Positions 7,316-12,849 of a stretch of 12,849 nucleotides of DNA are shown here, piece by piece. The stretch is from JBFLVN01 sp040758475 (GTDB lineage: Bacteria; JAGRBM01). The notes under the pieces were generated by a model, which did not search any database, was not told the origin of the DNA, and saw only the letters and a list, made by a program, of their open reading frames with translations. Each line of letters begins with the position of its first letter. Position 1 is the first letter of the stretch. Location: assembly GCA_040758475.1 (NCBI GenBank), contig JBFLVN010000092.1:1-12849 (forward strand), given 5' to 3'. A program made the position numbers and the translations under genes.

Positions 7316-8518
7316 ATGTCCGATGCCCCCGCTCCATCCGAGTGCCACGTCCTGGGGACTCCAAAGGCCATCCCCCTCCCCCCGCTGGAGTTCGTCCAAA
7401 AGCTCCGAAGCACCCGGAAACGAAAGCACCTCAGCGGATCGGAACTGGAGGAGAAGCACGGCGGCCTGATCCGGAAAATCACCTTTGGGCTTTCCCACGG
7501 AAAACCTGCCCGCCTAGCGGACCGGCCGGAGCGCAAGTTCCTCCGGGTGGTTTCCTGGAACATCGAACGGGGGAAACAACTGGAGGGGATCGCCGCCTAT
7601 CTCAAAAATACCCCCGCCCTCCAGGACATGGACGTCCTCCTTCTCAACGAAGTGGACGTGGGAATGGCCCGCTCGGGAAACCGGGATGTGGCCCGGGAAA
7701 TCGCAGAAACCCTCGGCTTTGAATGGGTCTTCGGAAATTCCTATCTGTGCCTCTCCCCCGGCAACCCCCGCGACGGCGAACCGGACGAGGAAAACCGGAT
7801 CGGCTTCCACGGCAACGCCATCCTCTCGCGCTACCCCCTCCTCCGGGCGGAAAATTTTTCCGTCGCCATCACGAAAGACAAATTCCAAAGCTCCGAAAAG
7901 CGCCTGGGCCACAAGAAAGCCCTGTGGGCGGAAGTGGAAACGCCCCTGGGGAAAGTAGCCTTAGCGGCGGCCCATCTCGATTCGGGGGGCTCCACCAGGC
8001 AGCGGGCCGCGCAGATGAAAGACGTTCTCGCGAAACTCGAAGAACGGGGCGTGGCCGAACGCTCGTTGATCGGCGGGGATTTCAACACCATGACCTACGA
8101 TTTAAAAAGCATCCCCCGGCTCCTCTGGAACATTTTCAGCAAACTGCTGCGCGGCGGATTTCCTCATGCAATCCACCACTACGTCCATCCCTACAAACTC
8201 TATGAGAAACCCATCTTCGACGAATTAGTGCGCCACGGCTTTTCCTACGAGCCGTTCAACGTCCCGGGCGTAGGAACGAGTCGTTACGAAGTGGGAACGT
8301 TCGATAGCGAGAGCAAAGTGCGGGATTACCTTCCCGAAATCGCCGTCAAAATCCTCGCCTGGAAACTAAAACCCTGGAACGGCGTCGCCCCCATCAAGAT
8401 CGACTGGTTCGCGGGCCGGGGGGTAAAGCCGCTGGCCCCCGCCACCCTCGAAAAACCCCGGTGGAACGGAAAGCTTCTTTCGGACCACGACCCCATTGTG
8501 GTAGACGTGGTTTGGTAG
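7316..8518 (+). CDS. Endonuclease/exonuclease/phosphatase (EEP) fold protein
   Basis: A 400-residue protein starting at ATG 7316, behind AAGAGG with 5 nt spacing. The metal-dependent phosphodiesterase core of the EEP (DNase I/AP endonuclease/sphingomyelinase/inositol-phosphatase) superfamily is complete: SWNIERG with N82, LLNEVD with E112, GFHGNAILSR (163-172), AAHLD with H220, GGDFNT with D255 and N257, KIDWF with D363, and SDHDP with D390 and H391. The first ~75 residues, rich in Lys/Arg, precede the domain and match nothing I know. No signal peptide or membrane segment is seen, so it is probably cytoplasmic. The family cannot be resolved to a substrate; nucleic acid or a phosphodiester lipid are both possible. 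It is followed 81 bp later by the MNT gene. Confidence 0.85.
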   Translation: MSDAPAPSECHVLGTPKAIPLPPLEFVQKLRSTRKRKHLSGSELEEKHGGLIRKITFGLSHGKPARLADRPERKFLRVVSWNIERGKQLEGIAAYLKNTPALQDMDVLLLNEVDVGMARSGNRDVAREIAETLGFEWVFGNSYLCLSPGNPRDGEPDEENRIGFHGNAILSRYPLLRAENFSVAITKDKFQSSEKRLGHKKALWAEVETPLGKVALAAAHLDSGGSTRQRAAQMKDVLAKLEERGVAERSLIGGDFNTMTYDLKSIPRLLWNIFSKLLRGGFPHAIHHYVHPYKLYEKPIFDELVRHGFSYEPFNVPGVGTSRYEVGTFDSESKVRDYLPEIAVKILAWKLKPWNGVAPIKIDWFAGRGVKPLAPATLEKPRWNGKLLSDHDPIVVDVVW

Positions 8519-8552
8519 GGTCCAAACGACGGGAAGCCGCTGCGGTATTACC

Positions 8553-8581
8553 TTGACAGCGTGGCCGCCCATATCCAGAAT
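8553..8581 (+). promoter_or_regulatory. Candidate sigma70-type promoter for the MNT/HEPN pair
   Basis: A perfect TTGACA at 8553-8558 is followed after 17 bp by CAGAAT at 8576-8581 (four of six matches to TATAAT). Transcription would begin near 8588, just before the ATG at 8600, leaving a very short leader. This supports ATG 8600 over GTG 8561, which would lie inside the promoter. It is a pattern match only. Confidence 0.35.
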
Positions 8582-8599
8582 TTCAGGGCGGCAACGAAA

Positions 8600-8941
8600 A
8601 TGAACCGTTCGGCAGCACAACCGACCCGCGATCCCGTGCTTGGGGAAATCGTCCGCCGGCTTGTGGACGCTTTTAAACCCGAGCGAGTTTACTTATTTGG
8701 TTCCCATGCCCGGGGCGAAGAAGGTCCCGACAGCGACTACGATCTATTAATCGTCGTACCGGACGACGCTTCGCCCGAGCGGCGCCGGGGGCGGCTCGCC
8801 TATGAAGTCCTTCGGGGAACCGGCGCGGCGGCTGATGTACTCGTTTGGACCCGTCACGGCTTCGAAGAACGTCTGCATCTAACCGCCTCGCTCCCTGCCA
8901 CCGTCGAACGCGAAGGACGCCTCCTCTACCATGCCGCATGA
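8600..8941 (+). CDS. MNT-type minimal nucleotidyltransferase (antitoxin-like)
   Basis: This 113-residue protein from ATG 8600 belongs to the MNT/NTP_transf_2 family. GSHARG (34-39) and DSDYDL (44-49) give the G-S-x-R-G and SDxD active-site motif, with metal-binding D46 and D48 and a third acidic candidate at D79. In MntA/HepT (type VII) modules such a protein adenylylates and silences the HEPN RNase toxin. It overlaps the HEPN gene by 11 bp, with an ATG inside its last codons, so the two are translated together. A GTG at 8561 would add 13 residues, but it overlaps a good -35 element and lacks a ribosome site. The 113-residue length is normal for the family. Function as an antitoxin is inferred from family and pairing. 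Confidence 0.83.
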   Translation: MNRSAAQPTRDPVLGEIVRRLVDAFKPERVYLFGSHARGEEGPDSDYDLLIVVPDDASPERRRGRLAYEVLRGTGAAADVLVWTRHGFEERLHLTASLPATVEREGRLLYHAA

Positions 8942-9344
8942 CCCGGTGAGGGTCGCCGACACTAAGGCGTGGCTCCTCAAGGCGAAGAACGATCTGCGGG
9001 CCTGCGAAATAGACCTGGGGGCAACGCCGCCACTCCTCGAAGATACTCTCTTCCATTGCCAACAAGCCGTCGAAAAAGCTCTCAAAGGATTCCTGGCTTG
9101 GCACGACCGTCCCTCCCGGAAAACTCATAGCCTGGAGGAAATCGGCGAACAGTGTTTGGCAATTGATGATTCTTTAAGACCGTTCGTCGACCGGGCCGTA
9201 CCGCTTACGGAATATGCCTGGGTGTTCCGCTACCCTGGTGAGCCCGAACCTCCGAAATTGGAAGAAGCCAAAGCTGCTTTTTCTCTTGCCAATGAAATTT
9301 ATCAGGCAATTTCATCCCGGCTCCCGCCGGAGTCACACCCATAA
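8931..9344 (+). CDS. HEPN-domain protein, MNT partner (toxin-like)
   Basis: This is a 137-residue, mostly helical HEPN protein beginning at ATG 8931, 11 bp inside the MNT gene. FHCQQAVEKALKGFL (41-55) is the conserved HEPN helix, followed by R60-PSRKT-H66, which fits the RX4-6H motif used for RNA cleavage in HEPN RNases, and by VFRYPG (98-103) near the C-terminal helix. In the characterised HepT proteins the motif continues as HxY and that Tyr is adenylylated by MntA; here it reads H66-S-L68, so the usual modified Tyr is absent. Y95, Y101 and Y124 are other Tyr residues. Toxicity is therefore likely by family but unproven, and it could be a non-toxic HEPN/MNT pair. The crotonase gene starts 4 nt after its stop. 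Confidence 0.83.
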   Translation: MPHDPVRVADTKAWLLKAKNDLRACEIDLGATPPLLEDTLFHCQQAVEKALKGFLAWHDRPSRKTHSLEEIGEQCLAIDDSLRPFVDRAVPLTEYAWVFRYPGEPEPPKLEEAKAAFSLANEIYQAISSRLPPESHP

Positions 9345-9348
9345 AACC

Positions 9349-10134
9349 ATGCCCGACGACGATAAACTTCTCGTCTCCCGCTCCAGTTCTATAGTCACGA
9401 TCACACTGAACGACCCACCCCGAAACCCCATCGGGATGGCGATGATCGACCGCCTCGAAACCCTCCTGCCCGAACTCGACCAGGACAAGGAAGTCCGGGC
9501 GGTCATCTTCACCGGAGCGGGCGAAAAGAGTTTTTCTTCCGGCGGGAACATCAAGGAGTTCGCGGCGGGGATTTCCAAGATGACCCTGGAAGGCTTCTTG
9601 GCACAGCGCCTCAAGGTCCTCAGCCTGGTTGAAAATTTATCGAAACCCGCCATCGCCGCCATCCGGGGAACGTGCCTCGGCGGGGGGTTGGAACTGGCCC
9701 TCTGCTGCCATTTCCGAATCGTGGCGGAGGATGCGGAGTTGGGCCTGCCGGAAATCGAACTGGGGGTCATTCCCGCCTGGGGTGGAACCCAGCGGCTGCC
9801 CCGCGCCATCGGGGTCCAGCGGTCCCTCGAAATGATGCTTCGTAACAAAAAGATTTCGGGCGCCGAAGCGGTCAAAATTGGACTAGCCAACGAATCCTGT
9901 GCCCCAAATCAGGTGCTTCCCCAGGCAACGGCCCTGGCCGGGGAGCTCTCCGAAAAGCCGCCCCTGGCGGTTGCCGCTATTTTGAAGGCCGTGATTCAAG
10001 GAATGGACCGTCCGTTCCAGCAAGGCCTCGCCCTCGAACTCGAAGGCATCCGCAAGACGAGCGGCAGCAAGGACAACCTGGAAGGCATCAGCGCCTTCCT
10101 CCAGAAGCGCAAGCCCCGGTTCCGTGGCGAGTGA
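9349..10134 (+). CDS. Enoyl-CoA hydratase/isomerase (crotonase) family protein
   Basis: This 261-residue protein starts at ATG 9349; the frame is open upstream to 9214, but that part lies inside the HEPN gene and has no crotonase character. The crotonase core is intact: KSFSSGGNIKEF (60-71), AAIRGTCLGGGLELAL (103-118) with E115, and LGLPEIELGVIPAWGGTQRL (131-150) with E135. Both acidic residues of classical enoyl-CoA hydratase (rat E144 and E164) are present, so hydration of a 2-enoyl-CoA is plausible, though other crotonase reactions cannot be excluded. The gene follows the HEPN stop by only 4 nt and has no close Shine-Dalgarno, so it is probably coupled to it. With ecm in the same window it fits short-chain acyl-CoA metabolism, but that is a guess. 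Confidence 0.85.
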   Translation: MPDDDKLLVSRSSSIVTITLNDPPRNPIGMAMIDRLETLLPELDQDKEVRAVIFTGAGEKSFSSGGNIKEFAAGISKMTLEGFLAQRLKVLSLVENLSKPAIAAIRGTCLGGGLELALCCHFRIVAEDAELGLPEIELGVIPAWGGTQRLPRAIGVQRSLEMMLRNKKISGAEAVKIGLANESCAPNQVLPQATALAGELSEKPPLAVAAILKAVIQGMDRPFQQGLALELEGIRKTSGSKDNLEGISAFLQKRKPRFRGE

Positions 10135-10301
10135 ATCAGTCGTCAGTGTGAAACACCGTTCGCAGTATGACTTTTTTCACTTTTCTCCCATTTCCTTCAA
10201 GCCGGAGGAGGGTTATTCTAAAGGTGCAGCGAGGGGCCTCTCCTCGGGGGAATTATTCGAACTCCCGCGCTCTTCAGCCCAACAGTCAAGAAAGGCATCT
10301 C
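10135..10301. other. Leader region of the desaturase gene
   Basis: These 167 bp between the crotonase stop and the desaturase start contain AAAGG at 10291-10295, 6 nt before ATG 10302, a fair ribosome site. The stretch is more AT-rich at 10165-10190 and probably holds the desaturase promoter, but no convincing -35/-10 pair or strong hairpin is seen. Confidence 0.35.
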
Positions 10302-11525
10302 ATGTCGGACAACACGACCGCTTCGATTCAAGAAACCAACGCCACCCCCATCCGGTGGAAGCACCCGAACACCATCGCATTTCTCGCCGTCCATGTTCTT
10401 TCGCTCGGCGTCCTGTGGACGGGAGTCACCCCCACGGCCATCTGGCTCTTCCTGATCACGTTCTGGGTACGGATGTTCGGTGTCACGGGCGGCTATCACC
10501 GCTACTTCTCCCACCGGACCTATAAAACAAGCCGCCCCTTCCAATTCATCCTCGCCTTGCTGGCTACGAGCAGCGCCCAGAAGGGCGTCATGTGGTGGGC
10601 AAGCCATCACCGCGTCCACCATCGCTATTCCGATACGATCAAGGACCCCCACTCCCCCTGGTACGGTGGCGGGTTCTTCTGGTCCCACATGGGCTGGATC
10701 ATGTCCGAGAAGTGGGAAGGGACCGATAACGAACTGGTCAAAGACCTTGGAAAATACCCGGAAATCCGGTGGCTCGAAGAGAATAAATTCCTGACCCCCA
10801 TGCTCCTCGGGATCGCCTGCTACCTGATCGGCGGATTTCCGGGGCTCTTCTGGGGCTTCTTCCTCTCGACGACGCTCCTCTTCCACGGAACGTTTACGAT
10901 CAATTCCTTCTCCCACCGCTTCGGCACCCAGCGCTACAAGACGACCGACACGAGCCGCAACAACTGGTTCTTCGCGATCCTCACCTTGGGTGAGGGTTGG
11001 CACAACAACCACCACTACTATCAGTCGGCGGCACGCCAGGGTTTCTACTGGTGGGAGTACGACATTACCTATTACGTCCTGCGCGCCCTCCAGGCCGTCG
11101 GGATCATCTGGGACGTCCGCGAAGTTCCCGCCGAGGTGCGCGAAGCCAACCATTACGAAGTAGCGGAGCCCAAACTCTACCGCATCGATCAGACCGCGAT
11201 CCGCACCGCCATCCAGCGCGCCGCCGAATCGGCCAAGGACGCCGCACACCGGGCCGCCGAAGCCGCCAAGGAAGCAGCCGCCTACGCCACCCAGGCCTAC
11301 AACGAGAAGACCGCCGCCTGGGCCGAATCGGCCAAAGAAGCGGCCCACCGCGCTTCGGAAGCCGCGAGCGAAGCCGCTGCCCAGGCCAAAGGGACTTTGG
11401 GCATCGCCGCCGCCAACGCCGCCCAGGGCGCCCGGGAACTGGCCGACCAATGGGCTCAAGCCGCCCGCGCCGCTGCCAACGCCCTCACCGAACAACCCGT
11501 TCCGGCGTTCGTACGCAAGAAATAA
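10302..11525 (+). CDS. Delta-9-type fatty acid desaturase with 11-residue-repeat C-terminal tail
   Basis: A 407-residue membrane di-iron desaturase. ATG 10302 is chosen because AAAGG lies 6 nt upstream; the open frame to 10167 has no matching content. Histidine boxes are HRYFSH (66-71), HHRVHH (102-107) and HNNHH (234-238), with NSFSH (201-205) supplying the extra His of acyl-CoA/acyl-lipid delta-9 enzymes. Membrane helices lie at about 25-60, 82-95 and 165-195. It would place a cis double bond in membrane acyl chains using O2 and an electron donor; no donor gene is adjacent. The catalytic domain ends near residue 300. Residues 306-393 are an alanine-rich tail of eight 11-residue repeats not usual in the family. 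No frameshift is seen. A strong terminator follows within 20 bp, so the gene ends its transcript. Confidence 0.9.
   Translation: MSDNTTASIQETNATPIRWKHPNTIAFLAVHVLSLGVLWTGVTPTAIWLFLITFWVRMFGVTGGYHRYFSHRTYKTSRPFQFILALLATSSAQKGVMWWASHHRVHHRYSDTIKDPHSPWYGGGFFWSHMGWIMSEKWEGTDNELVKDLGKYPEIRWLEENKFLTPMLLGIACYLIGGFPGLFWGFFLSTTLLFHGTFTINSFSHRFGTQRYKTTDTSRNNWFFAILTLGEGWHNNHHYYQSAARQGFYWWEYDITYYVLRALQAVGIIWDVREVPAEVREANHYEVAEPKLYRIDQTAIRTAIQRAAESAKDAAHRAAEAAKEAAAYATQAYNEKTAAWAESAKEAAHRASEAASEAAAQAKGTLGIAAANAAQGARELADQWAQAARAAANALTEQPVPAFVRKK
11217..11480 (+). repeat. Eight tandem 11-residue repeats in the desaturase C-terminus
   Basis: Residues 306-393 divide without gaps into eight 11-mers starting at residues 306, 317, 328, 339, 350, 361, 372 and 383. 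The common form is R-A-A-E-S/A-A-K-E-A-A-H/A, as in RAAESAKDAAH and AWAESAKEAAH. Position 2 is nearly always Ala or Trp, position 4 Glu/Gln, position 7 Lys/Arg in five copies, and positions 9 and 10 mostly Ala. An 11-residue period is typical of amphipathic helices in LEA group 3 proteins, apolipoproteins and synuclein, so reversible membrane or lipid-droplet contact is plausible. The first two and the fourth repeats are the closest; later ones drift. Confidence 0.75.
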
Positions 11526-11543
11526 TTCGCCGATCGCGTTATC

Positions 11544-11575
11544 AAGGGCGGGCCCGTGGGCCCGCCCTTTTCTTT
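11544..11575 (+). terminator. Strong rho-independent terminator after the desaturase
   Basis: A 12 bp perfect stem (11544-11555 with 11558-11569, GGGCGGGCCC core) is followed at once by TTTTCTTTT. On paper the loop is 2 nt; in practice the top pair would open to give 4. It begins 19 nt after the desaturase stop and separates it from the methyltransferase gene. Confidence 0.88.
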
Positions 11576-11623
11576 TCCCTCTTGTGAACAGCGTTTCCCC
11601 GGCGCTATCGTTCGCCCACCCAA

Positions 11624-12475
11624 ATGGCCGATAACGAAAAACCCCTGCGGGGAAACCCCCGGATCGCCCCGACCGCCCATTACACGGCCCAGGCCTGGGT
11701 GAAGGACGGCTTCCCGAACGCCGAGCTTTTCGACACCCTCACGGGCCGGACGCTCTACCGCATCGTCCGCGCGACCACGACTCTGTGGGGCCCCCTCCTT
11801 CCCGACCACATCCGGTACCACGAACAGTACCTTTTCATCCGCCATCACGTGTACGAAGAGCGCCTCCGGCAGGTAAACCCCGATTTCGTCCTCGAAGTGG
11901 GCGCGGGCCTCTCGCCCCGGGGGCTTACCTTTGCCCGCGAGCGGCCGGGAATGACTTATGTCGAAGCGGACCTCCCCCACATGGTGGCGGAAAAACGAAG
12001 GCGCCTCGGTAACACTTCGCTTCCTCCCAACTACCACCTGACGACGATCGATCTCTTGGGAAACGGCCTTGGCCTTTCCATCAAACCCAAGCAGGGGCAA
12101 AAACTCCTGGCCATTACGGAAGGCGTCACGGACTACCTCACGATGGAAGAGAAAAAAGCCGCGTGGCGCAATCTCTCTTCCTTCCTTCGTGAAGGGGGTG
12201 GAGGGACCTACCTCTGCGAAATCCACCCTTTCAGCCAGTTCGTCAGCTACCGGGGGCTCTCGAAAATCTACATGACGACCATCGGAACGCTCGTAGGCGG
12301 GCTTTCCTTCAACGGCCGGATTTTCGAGCGGCCGGAAGATGCCACGGCCCTTCTATGCAACTCGGGCTTTGACGACGCCAAGGTGCTCGACACCGCCCGC
12401 CTCAACACGAGCCGCCACCACCCCGCCATGGACAAATGCCCCTGGCTGCTCGTGGAAGCGGTGGCGAGGCCCTAG
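11624..12475 (+). CDS. Leucine-carboxyl/polyketide-type O-methyltransferase (LCM family)
   Basis: This is a 283-residue class I SAM-dependent methyltransferase of the LCM/Ppm1-Tcmp type. VLEVGAGLSPRG (89-100) is motif I for SAM binding, TYVEADLPHM (111-120) carries the acidic residue for the ribose, and AITEGVTDYLT (163-173) is the conserved post-strand-4 motif of this family. Typical products are methyl esters or ethers of small molecules and carboxyl termini; the substrate is not visible. ATG 11624 begins 48 nt after the terminator and has no clear Shine-Dalgarno. No biosynthetic cluster surrounds it, so a secondary-metabolite role is not supported here. Downstream lie two palindromic repeats before the next gene. 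Confidence 0.8.
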   Translation: MADNEKPLRGNPRIAPTAHYTAQAWVKDGFPNAELFDTLTGRTLYRIVRATTTLWGPLLPDHIRYHEQYLFIRHHVYEERLRQVNPDFVLEVGAGLSPRGLTFARERPGMTYVEADLPHMVAEKRRRLGNTSLPPNYHLTTIDLLGNGLGLSIKPKQGQKLLAITEGVTDYLTMEEKKAAWRNLSSFLREGGGGTYLCEIHPFSQFVSYRGLSKIYMTTIGTLVGGLSFNGRIFERPEDATALLCNSGFDDAKVLDTARLNTSRHHPAMDKCPWLLVEAVARP

Positions 12476-12479
12476 TTGC

Positions 12480-12611
12480 CCCTCTCCCCCTGGGAGAGGG
12501 CGCCGCGAAGCGGCGGGAGAGGGCTGCTTCCCTCGCCATCCATCAAACTTTGCGCTACTTCCACAAGCCCTCATCCGGGCCTTCGGCCCACCTTCTCCCA
12601 AAGGGAGAAGG
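12480..12611. repeat. Inverted pair of 44 bp palindromic repeats (BIME-like)
   Basis: Copy A at 12480-12523 has a hairpin CCCTCTCCC-CCT-GGGAGAGGG, a GC hairpin CGCCGC-GAA-GCGGCG and a closing GGAGAGGG. Copy B at 12568-12611 is the same plan on the opposite strand: CCTTCTCCC-TTT-GGGAGAAGG, then T, GGGCC-GAA-GGCCC and GGATGAGGG. Both copies are 44 bp and the spacer between them is also 44 bp. The design resembles intergenic palindromic elements (REP/BIME class) spread by transposase-like RAYT proteins, none of which is seen in this window. Copy A could also act as a weak terminator for the methyltransferase gene. Confidence 0.72.
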
Positions 12612-12635
12612 GAATTAAGGAGTCCAAAACGCGTC

Positions 12636-12849
12636 ATGAAAGCCTGGGTCGTCGATCAGTGGTGTGAGCCGGAAGCCATGCAGTGGAAAGACGTTCCGCG
12701 TCCCGAGCCCGTTTCCGGAAAAGCCCTCGTCAAGATCAACGCTTCGGCGGTTAATTTCTTCGACACCCTTCAGATCCAGGGAAAATACCAGGTAAAGCCC
12801 CCCTTCCCCTTCAGCCCAGGCGGCGAGATTTCCGGAACCATCGAGGCCG
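12636..12849 (+). CDS. MDR/quinone-oxidoreductase-like protein, 3' end cut by window edge
   Basis: The first 71 residues are visible from ATG 12636 to the window edge. AAGGAG at 12617-12622 is a candidate ribosome site, 13 nt away. The N-terminal GroES-like part is clear: MKAWVVDQWCEPEAMQWKDV, VKINASAVNFFDTLQIQGKY and PFPFSPGGEISG, matching the opening of zinc-independent NADPH:quinone oxidoreductases of the medium-chain dehydrogenase/reductase superfamily. Zinc-type members usually have a Cys or Asp where this shows VNFFD, so the zinc-free subgroup is preferred. The Rossmann half that would confirm the cofactor is outside the window. Confidence 0.78.
   Translation, partial: MKAWVVDQWCEPEAMQWKDVPRPEPVSGKALVKINASAVNFFDTLQIQGKYQVKPPFPFSPGGEISGTIEA

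Noticed and set aside
7229..7498. N-terminal extension of the propeller protein
   Set aside because: It would overlap the divergent EEP-fold gene and both ribosome sites; ATG 7228 has its own GGGGGA.
8561..8599. GTG start for the MNT protein
   Set aside because: It has no ribosome site and sits inside a likely promoter; ATG 8600 gives the normal family length.
10218..11495. 425-codon open frame antisense to the desaturase
   Set aside because: It mirrors a GC-rich coding gene, its translation is Gly/Val/Asp-rich low-complexity, and the plus strand encodes clear histidine boxes.

Overview
This is a gene-dense, GC-rich bacterial chromosomal window with twelve complete or nearly complete protein genes, plus one gene cut at each edge. 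There are no RNA genes, CRISPR arrays or insertion sequences that I can see. A lipoprotein with a lipobox, a B12-dependent ethylmalonyl-CoA mutase and an acyl-lipid desaturase fit an aerobic or facultative Gram-negative bacterium. The style resembles uncultured deltaproteobacterial-type lineages, but the taxon is inference and could be wrong.

Layout. (1) Positions 2-1173, plus strand: the 3' part of an MpaB/DUF2236-type oxygenase, then a small four-helix DUF420-like membrane protein. (2) Positions 1160-7228, minus strand, read right to left: an Asp-box beta-propeller protein, a stand-alone MoaD/ThiS-like sulfur carrier, ethylmalonyl-CoA mutase (ecm), and a large lipoprotein with Ig-like domains and a right-handed beta-helix. 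The first three are closely spaced and may be one operon; the lipoprotein sits behind a 167 bp gap and may have its own promoter. (3) Positions 7316-10134, plus strand: an endonuclease/exonuclease/phosphatase-fold protein diverging from the propeller gene across 87 bp, then an MNT nucleotidyltransferase/HEPN pair of toxin-antitoxin type, and an enoyl-CoA hydratase-family protein only 4 nt behind the HEPN gene. (4) Positions 10302-11575: a delta-9-type fatty acid desaturase with an added alanine-rich 11-residue-repeat tail, closed by a very strong intrinsic terminator. (5) Positions 11624-12849: an LCM/polyketide-type O-methyltransferase, an inverted pair of 44 bp palindromic repeats, and the start of a quinone-oxidoreductase-like MDR protein.

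Several genes concern acyl-CoA and lipid chemistry (ecm, crotonase, desaturase), but the other ethylmalonyl-CoA pathway genes are not here, so no full pathway can be claimed. The most unusual items are the desaturase with an amphipathic 11-mer repeat tail, the MNT/HEPN module whose HEPN partner lacks the usual tyrosine after its RX5H motif, the propeller/sulfur-carrier/B12-mutase neighbourhood, and the inverted palindromic-repeat pair. I did not find a clear multi-gene system that I would call new.
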